Origin: Candidatus Zixiibacteriota bacterium
GTDB lineage: Bacteria > Zixibacteria > MSB-5A5 > JAABVY01
Length of the DNA stretch: 64,000 nucleotides
Reading direction: 5' to 3'
Assembly (NCBI GenBank): GCA_011056555.1
Contig: DSEQ01000036.1
Coordinates: 1-64,000, forward strand
The notes under the pieces are model-generated. The model made no database searches and was not told the DNA's origin. It saw only the letters and a program-made list of their open reading frames with translations. This document shows positions 37,701-46,009 of this stretch, in pieces (position 1 is the stretch's first letter; every line of letters starts with the position of its first letter). The position numbers and the translations under genes were made by a program.

Positions 37701-38441
37701 CCGCACCTTGAGCTCTGAACCCCTCTCCTCCAGATTGAGCCACCTGTCGATGGCAAGCTCGATTCCAATCTTCTCGATCTCATCTTTCAAGCGTTTATGG
37801 CGCTCTGCTTTGGACACCTGGCGTTTAAGCGAATTGGCCTGCGAGGAGACCTCGGTGTACAGGTCTTCAAGACGCATCAGGTCGGCGGCCGTATTTTCCA
37901 GCTTGCGCAGCGCTTCTTTTTTGCGCTGTTTGTATTTGGTGATGCCCGCGGCCTCCTCGAAGAAATGCCTGCGGTCCTCGGCTTTATCGGAAAGGATAAT
38001 ATCAATCATGTCCTGTTCTATGACCGAATATGTGCCCGAGGTAAGTCCGGTATCATAGAACATCTCGGTGATGTCTTTTCTGCGGCAGGGTACCTTGTTT
38101 ATGAAGAATTCCGAATCACCCGACCGGTATAGTCTCCGGGTCACGGTCACCTGATTATAGGGGGTCGCGAGGACTCCCCGGTCATTGAGAATTGTAAGGT
38201 TAACCTCGGCCATGCCGAGGGGTTTCATATCCCGTGTTCCCGAAAAAATCACCTCCTCAAGTTTACCGCCTCTCAGGATGGACATCCTGGTTTCACCCAG
38301 GACCCATCGGATGGCATCCAGTATATTGGTCTTCCCGCAGCCGTTAGGACCGACAATACAGGAAATACCAGTCGAGAATTTTAAATTGGTTTTTTCAGGA
38401 AACGACTTAAAGCCCAACAATTCAAGTTTGTCGAGATGCAT
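34785..38441 (-). CDS. smc: Chromosome segregation ATPase SMC
   Basis: The 1218-residue protein has Walker A in IVGPNGCGKTNILDAIRW (about 29-46), two long coiled coils (about 170-500 and 680-1000), a hinge (about 515-670, with YEGYTSGAAQIGQIKEQFP and a glycine-rich core), signature LSGGERALTATALLFSF and Walker B CILDEVDAPLDD. The C-terminus has an acidic Glu-rich extension. It compacts and segregates the chromosome with ScpA/ScpB, which are not in this window. It starts 10 bases after the upstream unknown gene and overlaps ftsY. Confidence 0.97.
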   Translation of the reverse strand: MHLDKLELLGFKSFPEKTNLKFSTGISCIVGPNGCGKTNILDAIRWVLGETRMSILRGGKLEEVIFSGTRDMKPLGMAEVNLTILNDRGVLATPYNQVTVTRRLYRSGDSEFFINKVPCRRKDITEMFYDTGLTSGTYSVIEQDMIDIILSDKAEDRRHFFEEAAGITKYKQRKKEALRKLENTAADLMRLEDLYTEVSSQANSLKRQVSKAERHKRLKDEIEKIGIELAIDRWLNLEERGSELKVRGGQIQAELDETKSKINVLELDREKTKLDIAEKENSVKAKREKLARLTEQLHTIEKNISVLREKTDNTKNRHHLTLNELESLESKQESLHAEIEKAKADSEEYSNQVRSLERQVEDGEEKLSGMTSSAQEISNSYENIQTEIKSLSREVTQNQESQITLDLKYSTGLEKIDEIRREIGSAEEELNSLNSEKERLQNSKHELLEKIGHTSEQRRSNLDQLEQLRNQQDELKQEQEKLSSDYHHLKAEIELAGKVIHQYEGYTSGAAQIGQIKEQFPGIIDTVANLINPEPEYVNCVQTVLGELSNYFVVDTKETARNLLAYGLEQKLGRFGLIILENIPRPSEPEISFPTNPNIIGQLSDYVSSDEKYSGMVKYLFRDILIVRSLFDEPGLEGFDMVSPQGEMLDFQKSLAIGGTEEILLVGQKARFDELNQRHNEIEINLETISNEIRGLNKKQSELTTLIESDADILTGLKEELASISTNLSQNELKIKALSTQLAEKRQAGSEIENRIKEIDSEKTGLDQVLDSKRTHLSELEGRVAHLKERLNAATLEKDEFSRSLSNLKMKLFSAESSLQTTENNYRRLTELQIEIEHSIEEKSKLLGQLLFDITRFTREIKSSEEEIEQVYKQREDSSSILMQAEGEITGIATNLNNLDKSLKQLRQKSEELSDRLHEINMKMNSHESQREKLAEETLDRYNYDLNAQSRMIRFDDDERAEKEETLLQQKNKLESLGPVNLLALDEYEQTKSRADFLKNQIDDLNKAKDDLKTTISRINSTARKKFLETFEIVKENFQNVFCELFEGGEATLRLEENADPLETPIHISARPRGKKLLSIHQLSGGERALTATALLFSFYMVKPSPFCILDEVDAPLDDANIGRFLKLVKRFTEETQFIIITHNKLTMEQAETLYGITMSRPGISQIVSVDLKKRGERLDIEEELADQDGEEESPQGAGGTETEEAQEETEQEVEVNR

Positions 38442-38451
38442 GAATTACCTC

Positions 38452-39009
38452 TTAGTTGTTGACACCAGCCCTGAAGTTTTTCAACACTTCTATAATAGAT
38501 TTCAGTATCAGTTGTTCATTTTGTATGTAATTTGATTTGATTTCGATATTGTAGATCGGATTTCCCCAGCTTCCATAGGTGCCGATCCTGACGGGAACGC
38601 CCGAGCAGGCGGTTATATAGGCATTATACTGGCTCTTGCCCGCGGAAAGGTCGATCAGCAGATCGGCCTCCAGGTTCTTTATCTTTTCAATGAACTGCCT
38701 TCGCGGAAGCCCGGACCAGGACAGATCCGTTTCATTCGGACTCAGTTTATTGCCTGACGACAATTCCAGTACAGAGTACTCGGCGCTCGCACCCGGATGG
38801 CTCACCAGAGTATATGCAGCACGTGGAAAAAGCCGGCCTAAATCATCCAGCAGGCCTTTCATATCTTTTTTGACCAGTTTCAGTGGCGGCAAAAGTATCA
38901 GAATGTGCCCTATGGCGTCAAACATTTCGCCCAGAGCATAACTGGAACGGCCTATTTTCCTGACTTTCAGGCGCAACTTAATGTTGTTTGCAATCTTTTT
39001 TAAACCCAT
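38452..39009 (-). CDS. Unknown protein between rodZ and smc
   Basis: The 185-residue protein begins basic (MGLKKIANNIKLRLKVRK). It contains HILILLPPLKLVKKDMKGLL, ADLLIDLSAGKSQYNAYITA and CSGVPVRIGTYG. The last part resembles heptosyltransferase-like or DUF6913-type proteins, in which a sugar-binding Rossmann-like domain ends with a similar strand. The evidence is weak. Its start overlaps the rodZ stop by one base and smc follows 10 bases after its end. Confidence 0.6.
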   Translation of the reverse strand: MGLKKIANNIKLRLKVRKIGRSSYALGEMFDAIGHILILLPPLKLVKKDMKGLLDDLGRLFPRAAYTLVSHPGASAEYSVLELSSGNKLSPNETDLSWSGLPRRQFIEKIKNLEADLLIDLSAGKSQYNAYITACSGVPVRIGTYGSWGNPIYNIEIKSNYIQNEQLILKSIIEVLKNFRAGVNN

Positions 39010-39902
39010 TATTCATTTTCCGTTTCAGTTATAGTTGTGTCTACGAATTCGATCCAGTTCGTTTTAGTGAAGACAATATTATGTTCACCGACAAGGCTCA
39101 ATGTATCCAGAATAACCAGGTAGCCGTTCAGGTAAATTCTGGAACCGTCCATCTCCAGCATGCTGATATAGAGGCTTTCCTCCGCCGTGTCCCTGACTAT
39201 CATACCCGGCGTTTGCAGTATCTGGCCTCGAGCCAGACCGTCAACCGTAAACGTCAAACCCTGCTGACTGGCGGGATAGATGGAAATAGAAAGCTCGTCA
39301 AACTGCGCCAGAAATTGATCTAATCTCTGCTGCTCAAGCTCGGCCGGAGTGAGCTGGTTTTCAGTCTCTGCCTGGTCGAGCAATGGCTCTGGGGGCTGGG
39401 GTTGTGCTGTAAAAATTATGAATAAAATTACGGCTATGAAAGCGAGAAATACAATCGCGCCTATTACCATCAGATATTTTTTTGTCTCCCCATTTTGCCG
39501 TTCCGCCTGCTGCCTCCTGCGCTTGTCATGTATATCGACTACAGGTTTTAATGTCTGTGCTCGGGATTCCTCGGCAGGCTTTTCCTCATTCGGAGATTTA
39601 CCGGCAGCGGGCTTTGCCCTGGCAGGTTTCGATGGAGCCTGCGCGGTCGCAGCCTCCAGATAAGAAACCAATTTATCATACTCGATATCGAGGGCTTCTG
39701 AGTATGACTTCAAGAACAACATCAGGTAGGGCCCTTCCGGCAGGACATCATACTTATCCTCCTCGATAGCCTCAAGGTAATCCTGCTTGATTTTTGTGGA
39801 TTCCGCCAGCTCTTCGATACTGATCTCTTTTTCCTCGCGCAGAGATTTCAGATATTTGCCCAGAGAACTGCCTTCATCTGACGGATCAAAATCAATATAC
39901 AA
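39009..39902 (-). CDS. RodZ-like cytoskeletal membrane protein
   Basis: The 297-residue protein has an N-terminal HTH_25-type domain (SSLGKYLKSLREEKEISIEE and IKQDYLEAIEEDKYDVLPEG, about 12-85), a Pro/Ala-rich linker, one membrane helix (LMVIGAIVFLAFIAVILFII, about 144-163) and a periplasmic DUF4115-like beta domain. This is the RodZ architecture that links MreB to the envelope. mreB is not in the window. maf lies two bases upstream. Confidence 0.85.
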   Translation of the reverse strand: MYIDFDPSDEGSSLGKYLKSLREEKEISIEELAESTKIKQDYLEAIEEDKYDVLPEGPYLMLFLKSYSEALDIEYDKLVSYLEAATAQAPSKPARAKPAAGKSPNEEKPAEESRAQTLKPVVDIHDKRRRQQAERQNGETKKYLMVIGAIVFLAFIAVILFIIFTAQPQPPEPLLDQAETENQLTPAELEQQRLDQFLAQFDELSISIYPASQQGLTFTVDGLARGQILQTPGMIVRDTAEESLYISMLEMDGSRIYLNGYLVILDTLSLVGEHNIVFTKTNWIEFVDTTITETENE

Positions 39903-39904
39903 AA

Positions 39905-40534
39905 TCAGACCTCGCTTTTTAGTTTTTTGATCAAATCCTTGAAAAGCACGGCAGGGAAACCGATAATCGTGTCCAGATCACCCTCGTAGCTTTCAACGAG
40001 CATTCCTCCGCCGCCCTGGATCGCATAGGCCCCGGCCTTGCCGAATGGTTCACCGCTGCCGACGTATTCCTGAATTTTCTCAGAAGAGAGCTGACGGAAT
40101 TTCACCCTGCTTTCAGAATAACCATACACAGCCTTTTCACTCCCTGTTTCTCTTAAGGCCATCGCCGTAATAACGCTGTGAACCCGTCCGGAAAGCTGTT
40201 CAAGCATCTCTCTGGCTTCATCTGGATCTTCGGGCTTATTGATTATCCTGTCTCCCAGAACCACAATGGTGTCGGCACCGATAATCACGCCCTCTCTCTC
40301 CGCCTGTACCGCCAGACTTTTTCTTACGGCCAGCTTTTGGGCATAATCAGGGGGCAATTCCCCATTATCTATATTTTCGTCAATCTCAGGGACAACCTTC
40401 TCGAACTCCAGTCCCAGCATTTTTAGAATCTCGGCTCTCCGAAGTGAATTTGAACCCAGAATCAGCCGCGTGCTACCCACACTTTCAATAATCTCGGCCC
40501 GAAACTCCGGGCTGTAGGACAATTTATATCTCAT
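39905..40534 (-). CDS. maf: Maf-family nucleotide pyrophosphatase
   Basis: The 209-residue enzyme hydrolyses non-canonical or methylated nucleoside triphosphates. Motifs: LILGSNSLRRAEILKMLGL, the catalytic GADTIVVL, and GAYAIQGGG. The N-terminus has about 23 extra residues before the usual first strand; this start is favoured because its ATG overlaps the dtd stop (TAATG). The gene sits between dtd and rodZ in the operon. Confidence 0.93.
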   Translation of the reverse strand: MRYKLSYSPEFRAEIIESVGSTRLILGSNSLRRAEILKMLGLEFEKVVPEIDENIDNGELPPDYAQKLAVRKSLAVQAEREGVIIGADTIVVLGDRIINKPEDPDEAREMLEQLSGRVHSVITAMALRETGSEKAVYGYSESRVKFRQLSSEKIQEYVGSGEPFGKAGAYAIQGGGGMLVESYEGDLDTIIGFPAVLFKDLIKKLKSEV

Positions 40535-40977
40535 TACGATCTACTGTCTACAATAATTGTAACCGGTCCCCAATTATTTATTTCCACCAGCATATGCGCG
40601 CCGAATTCCCCCTCGGCAACTTTCAGCCCTTCAGCCCTGCAGGCCTCCACAAATTCATGATACAATCCCTCGGCCTTTTCCGGCTCAAGGGCCCCTGAAA
40701 ATGAGGGCCTGTGGCCCTTGCGAGTATCGGCTATCAGGGTGAATTGAGAAATAACCAGAACATCGTAGCCCAGTTTGAGGCAGGAGAGATTCATTTTGCC
40801 CGCCTTGTCCTCAAAGATCCTCATATTCAGGCATTTATATGCCATCTTCCGGACATCCTCGCCGGTATCGCCCTCCGCCGCGCCAACCAGAAGAACAAGT
40901 CCTGGACCGATTTCACCGATGATTTTGTTTTCGACCGAGACTCGCGCGCTTCTAACGCGTTGCACAACCACTCTCAT
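40534..40977 (-). CDS. dtd: D-aminoacyl-tRNA deacylase
   Basis: The product has about 147 residues. It removes D-amino acids (and glycine from tRNA-Ala) from mischarged tRNA. Signature motifs are VISQFTLIADTRKGHRPSF and the cross-subunit Gly-cisPro motif NNWGPVTIIVDS. ATG 40977 (MRVVVQRV) is the normal family start. No ribosome site is visible, and the -10 element ends nine bases upstream, so the mRNA may be nearly leaderless. It is the first gene of the long operon that ends with rlmH. Confidence 0.95.
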   Translation of the reverse strand: MRVVVQRVRSARVSVENKIIGEIGPGLVLLVGAAEGDTGEDVRKMAYKCLNMRIFEDKAGKMNLSCLKLGYDVLVISQFTLIADTRKGHRPSFSGALEPEKAEGLYHEFVEACRAEGLKVAEGEFGAHMLVEINNWGPVTIIVDSRS

Positions 40978-40986
40978 AACCAAATC

Positions 40987-41015
40987 AAATTAGGATTTTG
41001 CTTTATGATTGTCAA
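40987..41015 (-). promoter_or_regulatory. Promoter of the dtd-maf-rodZ-smc-ftsY operon
   Basis: TTGACA (41015-41010, minus strand) and TAATTT (40992-40987) are 17 bases apart. Transcription would begin around 40980, only a few bases before the dtd ATG. Confidence 0.55.
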
Positions 41016-41093
41016 CAAAAACCAATTAATATCAAGTATTTAGCTAAGGCCATTCAGGCTTGAAATGTTTCATTTGCCAGTATTTTTTTCCTG

Positions 41094-42437
41094 CTAAGCT
41101 GAACGAATCTCTTTGGTGCGTGCGATCACCGCCGCTCCCACGCTGTCCCCCCATACGTTCACGGCGGTGCGGAATCTGTCCAGAAGCCAGTCGACTGCAA
41201 GAATAGAAGCAATACCCTCAACCGGAAGATTCACGGATTGCAGCACGATTACCATGGTGACCAAACCTGCCTGGGGTATACCTGCTGCTCCCACCGCCGC
41301 CAGGGTGGCTGTCAGGACTATTATAACCTGTTGTGCAAATGACAGTTCAATGCCATATAACTGCGCGATGAAGATGGCGGCCACTGCTTCATATAGAGCG
41401 GTGCCATCCATATTGATGGTTGCGCCCAGCGGCAGAACGAATGAGGCGGCTTTCGAATTCACCTTGTTGTTTTTGACTACCGCGTCTATTGTTATCGGCA
41501 GCGTGGCTGATGAGGATGCTGTCGAGAATGCTGTCGCCACGGCCTGGATAACACCGTAACCGTACTTCAATGGATTCCTCCTGGCCAGGATACTAAGCAC
41601 AAACGGGAGCACTATGAATGCATGTACCGCCAGCCCGGTCAGGACGGTCAATGAATATTTGCCGACCTTCAAAACCTCGAGCCAGATTTGATGACCCCCG
41701 CCTCTGGTCAAGGGCTCGGCATAAGCAATAAAGTATTCCACACCGTGCCCGCCATGAAATTCGATTAACGTCTTCAAATCCTGATAGATACCCGGATCGA
41801 GCATCGGCATGGAGGCCTCCGCTATTTTCCCTGCCACCAGCCCAAACACTCCGATCGGCGCAAAATACATTATAAGGTGAACCATTTTCATGATTACATC
41901 GTTTAGGCCGTCAAAGATCTCATACAGCTTCTGCCCTTTGGGGCCTATGGTTGTCAGGACCGCCCCGAAAAAGAGCGAGAAAATGATCAGAGGGAGAACA
42001 TCCGTGCGGGCCATAGCATCAAAAATATTGGTCGGTATCAGGCTCAGAAAAAAACGGAAGACCGAGAATTCGCCTGCATCCACAAAGTCTTTCTGCTCTA
42101 TGAAGAAAAGCCCCTGCCCCACTCCGGGCTGGATCAGATTGACACAGATGATCCCTATTGTAACAGAGGCGAAGGTTGTGAGAAAATAGTACCCCAGCGT
42201 CTTTGCTGCGGTGCCGCCCAGTTTGCGGATATCGCCCAGGCCGGCCACGCCGGTTACCATGGAGGTTATTATCAGCGGTATGACGATCATCTTGAGTGCA
42301 TTCAGAAAGAGTTTACCGAAGAATGCCGACCAGAGCACATCCTCGCCCAGCAGGTAGCCGAGAATTCCGCCCAGGATGATCCCTATCAGAATTCCGATCA
42401 GAATTATTTTGGTGCTGCGTGAATCGCCTACTGCCAT
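41094..42437 (-). CDS. Dicarboxylate/amino acid:cation symporter
   Basis: The 447-residue transporter of the DAACS (GltP/DctA) family imports glutamate, aspartate or C4-dicarboxylates with Na+ or H+. Signature segments are TASSSATLPITIDAV (first hairpin loop), LGATINMDGTALYEA, and AAVGAAGIPQAGLVTMV (second hairpin), then DWLLDRFRTAVNVWGDS. Eight helices are visible. The substrate cannot be settled. A single-gene unit with its own promoter at 42477-42505. Confidence 0.93.
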   Translation of the reverse strand: MAVGDSRSTKIILIGILIGIILGGILGYLLGEDVLWSAFFGKLFLNALKMIVIPLIITSMVTGVAGLGDIRKLGGTAAKTLGYYFLTTFASVTIGIICVNLIQPGVGQGLFFIEQKDFVDAGEFSVFRFFLSLIPTNIFDAMARTDVLPLIIFSLFFGAVLTTIGPKGQKLYEIFDGLNDVIMKMVHLIMYFAPIGVFGLVAGKIAEASMPMLDPGIYQDLKTLIEFHGGHGVEYFIAYAEPLTRGGGHQIWLEVLKVGKYSLTVLTGLAVHAFIVLPFVLSILARRNPLKYGYGVIQAVATAFSTASSSATLPITIDAVVKNNKVNSKAASFVLPLGATINMDGTALYEAVAAIFIAQLYGIELSFAQQVIIVLTATLAAVGAAGIPQAGLVTMVIVLQSVNLPVEGIASILAVDWLLDRFRTAVNVWGDSVGAAVIARTKEIRSA

Positions 42438-42476
42438 AATAGATCCAATGCTGGTTGCATGTCAATATAAGATACT

Positions 42477-42505
42477 ATCTTAAAGAATTGATGTCATTTG
42501 GTCAA
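42477..42505 (-). promoter_or_regulatory. Putative promoter of the symporter gene
   Basis: TTGACC (42505-42500, minus strand) and TAAGAT (42482-42477) are 17 bases apart, placing the start of transcription about 35 bases before the ATG at 42437. Confidence 0.4.
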
Positions 42506-42519
42506 TCGATAAAATAAAA

Positions 42520-42544
42520 GCCCCATTCTAAAAAAGAATGGGGC
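42520..42544 (-). terminator. Rho-independent terminator of the 42.6-43.5 kb lipoprotein gene
   Basis: GCCCCATTCT and AGAATGGGGC form a ten-pair stem with a five-base loop, followed on the minus strand by TTTTATTTTAT. It is 20 bases beyond the stop of the lipoprotein gene. Confidence 0.85.
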
Positions 42545-42563
42545 CACATATCGTACTGGCTGA

Positions 42564-43466
42564 CTATTGGTTGGATGGGATGAACGCGTTGAATGGTATC
42601 GGACTTGCGGCCGTCACGTCACCGCATTCGAATGATTCCGTGAAATCCAGGTTGGCATTCGGCCCGCTGATTTGAACTCTGGCCTGGTTATTGCCGAGGA
42701 AGGTAACGGTCACAGACCAATCGCCGTCAGCTTCACCGGCAGAACCCTGAAAATCGACCGAAAGATCGGCGGAAATGACGCCTGCCGCGGGGCAGCCGTA
42801 GGGCTGGGTCAGCTCCACATTTGCGACCGCGATGGAATAAAGAACACTACCGGTTCCACGTTCTGCACCCTGCACAGCAGTGACCGTATAATCAAGATTC
42901 AGGTCGCCATTAACGAGAACATCACCATCAAGCTGCTTTTCGAAAATGCAATCTATATGATATTGATCTATAGCGAGGGTCAGGCCGGTATCGGCCACCT
43001 GGATATCCAGCATAGCCTCAAGCCATAAAATCATTTGCAGATAGTCAGTGTTGGCATCCGGATTCTGAACTACAGTTTGTCCCTCCATAAACTGGACTGA
43101 ATCACTTAAAATGATATTGAAATCCAGGTATGAATCCTGTTCACTAATTATTGTATCCTGTTCCATATAGAGCACATGCCAGCCATCAACGGTATATTCA
43201 TAATAGACCGTATCCTCAGGGCTGACAGCAGAACTCCGCTTGCTGAAAATATCGTCCACACCCGGTTCATCAAAGCCGTCAAACTGGTTAAAACCAAAAA
43301 TAATGGATGACATGATAGCGTCCATGTCCTGGCTGATCTGGGTCCTCATCAGACTCTCAATATCAACCTCGCCCGGCCCGGTGCCATTATCGTCCGAACA
43401 CGTAATGGCAAACGAAATCAGGGTAATAGCGACCGGCGCAATCAGCAGCTTCAAAAGCCTTCTCAT
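42564..43466 (-). CDS. Lipoprotein of unknown function
   Basis: The 300-residue product has a lipid cysteine at about residue 23 (SFAITCSDDNGTGPG). The linker DNGTGPG after the cysteine is common in lipoproteins of Zixibacteria-like genomes. The mature part is acidic and beta-rich, with repeated short strands such as DSYLDFNIILSDS and DLNLDYTVTAV; no known domain is seen. AGGAGG precedes the ATG. It is a single-gene unit with its own promoter and terminator. Confidence 0.7.
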   Translation of the reverse strand: MRRLLKLLIAPVAITLISFAITCSDDNGTGPGEVDIESLMRTQISQDMDAIMSSIIFGFNQFDGFDEPGVDDIFSKRSSAVSPEDTVYYEYTVDGWHVLYMEQDTIISEQDSYLDFNIILSDSVQFMEGQTVVQNPDANTDYLQMILWLEAMLDIQVADTGLTLAIDQYHIDCIFEKQLDGDVLVNGDLNLDYTVTAVQGAERGTGSVLYSIAVANVELTQPYGCPAAGVISADLSVDFQGSAGEADGDWSVTVTFLGNNQARVQISGPNANLDFTESFECGDVTAASPIPFNAFIPSNQ

Positions 43467-43535
43467 TCACTCCTCCTATCTGTATCTTTTTGATGTATAT
43501 CTTTAATTTCGGATTTACCGGCGTATTTTTACAGG

Positions 43536-43564
43536 ATAAAAAATATTTTATGCCCTTAAGTCAA
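43536..43564 (-). promoter_or_regulatory. Putative promoter of the 42.6-43.5 kb lipoprotein gene
   Basis: TTGACT (43564-43559, minus strand) and TTTTAT (43541-43536) are 17 bases apart. The rest of the 294-base gap up to the sigma factor gene holds nothing else I can support. Confidence 0.4.
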
Positions 43565-43760
43565 CATAATAATGTATAATATTATCGATTATCCCTCTGA
43601 GATTAATGCATACTAGGCTTTCCGAATCTGACTGCCTGCTGGAGACCCTATATATTGGTGGATAGGGAGATAGGTTATTTTTATATTGCTTATATCATGT
43701 TATTTTCTGAACTTTTCGAAGCGAATAATTGAATAATCAGCTCTTATCGCGGTAACTCGT

Positions 43761-44333
43761 ATGAACGAAAGATATATAGAATTCTCGAATGATAAGCTTA
43801 TGGAGTTGGCGAAAAACAATGATTTGCAGGCATTTAAGGCGCTGGTTGAGCGCAACGGCAAGAAAGCCTATCTTCTGGCTCTCAAGCTGGTCGGAGATCC
43901 GGCCGATGCTCAGGATATTTCCCAGGAAGCCTTCATTCGGGTCTATAATTCCAGAAAAAGATATGACGAAAAGAAACCCTTTTTTTCATGGTTCTATACG
44001 ATCCTGTCCAACCTGGCCAAAAACCACCTTAAGAAAGGGAAGGTCAGGCTGCGATACAGGCGCAGGACCCGGGATGAGCGTGAGGCGGTGGGAGCAGACT
44101 TTGCCGTTTCCCCTGAATATATTCTGGAGTCAAACCGGATTAAGGAAAGGGTCTGGAAAGCGATCGAAAAACTCCCCTTCGAACAGAAAGAGATTATTGT
44201 CCTGCGCCATTTCGAGGACTTATCGTACGAGAAGATTGCTGAATCAATCGGTATTCCGTTAGGGAGCGTGATGAGCAGGCTCTATTACGCTCGCAAGAAG
44301 CTCAAAGAGATTCTGGGAAGTGAAAGTGAGTGA
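43761..44333 (+). CDS. ECF-type RNA polymerase sigma factor
   Basis: The 190-residue protein has sigma region 2 (DLQAFKALVERNGKKAYLLA, AQDISQEAFIRVYNSRKRYD, FFSWFYTILSNLAKNHLKK) and region 4 (EQKEIIVLRHFEDLSYEKIA, then PLGSVMSRLYYARKKLKEIL). It lacks regions 1 and 3, as in group 4 sigma factors. It is followed by an overlapping membrane protein gene that is probably its anti-sigma factor. The signal is unknown. Confidence 0.92.
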   Translation: MNERYIEFSNDKLMELAKNNDLQAFKALVERNGKKAYLLALKLVGDPADAQDISQEAFIRVYNSRKRYDEKKPFFSWFYTILSNLAKNHLKKGKVRLRYRRRTRDEREAVGADFAVSPEYILESNRIKERVWKAIEKLPFEQKEIIVLRHFEDLSYEKIAESIGIPLGSVMSRLYYARKKLKEILGSESE

Positions 44334-44772
44334 TAACAGAAAAAAAGAGCTTTTGATGAAGGTCGTAGACGAGCTCGCCACAGGGGACGAAAAGAGGGAG
44401 TTTGCGGAGCTCATGAAAGCTGATTCCGCGCTGGAGGAAGAATACAGGTCTTTTAAGGAGATAAAGGAGGTCACAGATACGATTATGTTCAAGGATTTGC
44501 CCGACAGTTACTGGGAGGGATACTGGCAAGGTATTTATAACCGGCTGGAGCGGGGGATCGGATGGATCTTCTTTTCCATCGGCGCGATAATCCTGCTCGC
44601 TTTCGGTGCATATCATTTTCTGATCGATTTCTTTATGTCCGAAACTATCGCACTGCTGGTAAAGATCGGCGTGGCAGTCGGAGGTCTTGGCCTTATCATC
44701 CTCCTGGTATCGATTATCAGGGAGGTGCTCTACGCCCGCAAACATGAACGGTATAAGGAGGTAAAATATTGA
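44320..44772 (+). CDS. Probable anti-sigma factor membrane protein
   Basis: The 150-residue protein starts at GTG 44320 (or GTG 44326), within the last codons of the sigma gene, showing coupling. The N-terminal cytoplasmic helical part (LATGDEKREFAELMKADSAL) has the layout of anti-sigma domains but lacks the HxxxCxxC zinc motif. DSYWEGYWQGIYNRLERGIG leads into two membrane helices, with a basic tail after them. Retaining the sigma factor at the membrane is inferred from position and layout. Confidence 0.75.
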   Translation: MKVSDNRKKELLMKVVDELATGDEKREFAELMKADSALEEEYRSFKEIKEVTDTIMFKDLPDSYWEGYWQGIYNRLERGIGWIFFSIGAIILLAFGAYHFLIDFFMSETIALLVKIGVAVGGLGLIILLVSIIREVLYARKHERYKEVKY

Positions 44773-45110
44773 TAGTAGTAACTTCGGATGATATTCCCGG
44801 CCGAAAAATCTTGAAGACGATCGGGCTTGTACGCGGGAATACGATCAGGTGCCGCCACATCGGCCGCGACATCATGGCCCAGCTCAGGAATCTGGTGGGC
44901 GGCGAGGTCTCGGATTATACCAAGATGATTGCCGAGGCGCGTGAGCAATGCCTCGACCGGCTGCGCCTTGAAGCCCAGTCTATGGGGGCTAATGCAGTGG
45001 TTGCATTGCGCTTCTCAACTTCTTATATCATGGCGGGTTCGGCCGAGCTTTTAGCCTATGGCACCGCCGTAGTTATCGATGAATCTCCCGGCGGGGTTGT
45101 GCAGGGATAG
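44769..45110 (+). CDS. YbjQ/UPF0145 family protein
   Basis: The 113-residue protein matches UPF0145: TTG start with GGAGGT six bases upstream, TIGLVRGNTIRCRHIGRDIM, AREQCLDRLRLEAQSMGANA and VVALRF. Members form pentamers and were suggested to bind metals, but the function is not established. The start overlaps the stop of the anti-sigma gene, so it is the third gene of the sigma operon. Confidence 0.88.
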   Translation: MIVVTSDDIPGRKILKTIGLVRGNTIRCRHIGRDIMAQLRNLVGGEVSDYTKMIAEAREQCLDRLRLEAQSMGANAVVALRFSTSYIMAGSAELLAYGTAVVIDESPGGVVQG

Positions 45111-45285
45111 GCTAATCTATGTTGATAAAAAAGTACCAAACTAAAATCGCTTTCAAGTGTTAATATATTTGAGTGGCTTGCCCTCAGCCTCTGGAACCTG
45201 ACATTAAAATATTTTATTGCAACTCTGGCCCAATCCGTTTGTCAGATATTAAAAAGGGAAAGCATTTATATTTGAAGGAGTATGG

Positions 45286-45879
45286 ATGAAAAATTCAATT
45301 CTAATTATCGTCTTCTCGCTATTTTTGATATTCTTGCTTGCCTGCCAGGGCGGCGGGCGCGAGGCAGACCTGCCGGAAACAACAGCCATGGCGGAGACAC
45401 AAGAAGTCACAGAGGACTCCATGCCTGAAATCAGAATAACCAGCCCGGCCTTCGTACAGGGGGGCACAATTCCTGCCCGCTACACCTGTGACGGAGATGA
45501 TATCTGCCCCGAGCTGTTTTGGAAGAATGTGCCCGGCGAGGCAGTTTCGCTGGCCATGATCGTTGACGATCCCGATGCTCCGGGCGGAACCTGGGTGCAC
45601 TGTGTGGCCTACAACATCTCCCCCGCTGACACGGGCATTTCCACCGAAGAAATTGCTGCGGGCCAGGAGATTGTATTGGGAAAGAACAGTTGGGGCAAAA
45701 ACGACTATGGCGGGCCCTGCCCTCCCAGCGGAACGCATCGCTATTTCTTCAAAATATACGTCCTCGACAAAAAGCTCGATTTAAAACCGGGTGCGACTAA
45801 AGAGGAAGTCATGAATGCCATGGAAGGTCACATCCTGGCCCGGGGCGAATTGATGGGAACCTATCATCGGCAGGGATGA
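45286..45879 (+). CDS. Lipoprotein of the YbhB/PEBP family
   Basis: The 197-residue product has a lipid cysteine in FLIFLLACQGG, a short Thr/Glu-rich linker, and a PEBP (Raf kinase inhibitor-like) domain: IPARYTCDGDDICPELFWKN, AMIVDDPDAPGGTWVHCVAY and GPCPPSGTHRYFFKIYVLD. The DPDAP and GxHRY motifs line the anion-binding pocket. Bacterial members have no settled role. Export as a lipoprotein is seen in a subset. GAAGGAG lies before the ATG. Confidence 0.9.
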   Translation: MKNSILIIVFSLFLIFLLACQGGGREADLPETTAMAETQEVTEDSMPEIRITSPAFVQGGTIPARYTCDGDDICPELFWKNVPGEAVSLAMIVDDPDAPGGTWVHCVAYNISPADTGISTEEIAAGQEIVLGKNSWGKNDYGGPCPPSGTHRYFFKIYVLDKKLDLKPGATKEEVMNAMEGHILARGELMGTYHRQG

Positions 45880-45896
45880 CGCCCTTCTGTTTTTGA

Positions 45897-45928
45897 TTGA
45901 CAACCACAGCCATAAATAATAGTATAAT
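45897..45928 (+). promoter_or_regulatory. Possible tRNA-Arg promoter
   Basis: A perfect TATAAT (45923-45928) lies nine bases before the tRNA, a good distance. TTGACA (45897-45902) is 20 bases upstream of it, a longer spacer than usual, so the -35 assignment is doubtful. Confidence 0.35.
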
Positions 45929-45937
45929 GGCGTAATT

Positions 45938-46009
45938 GCCCCCGTGGTGTAATGGATAACGCACCGGCCTCCGGAGCCGGCAATCCCAGTTCGATCCTGG
46001 GCGGGGGTA
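45938..46009 (+). tRNA. tRNA-Arg (anticodon CCG)
   Basis: Cloverleaf: acceptor GCCCCCG with CGGGGGT (a G-U pair at the end), anticodon stem CCGGC/GCCGG with loop CTCCGGA (anticodon CCG, reads CGG), and T arm CCCAG-TTCGATC-CTGGG. CCA is not encoded. A run of seven T follows from 46010 and may serve in termination. It stands alone. Confidence 0.95.
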
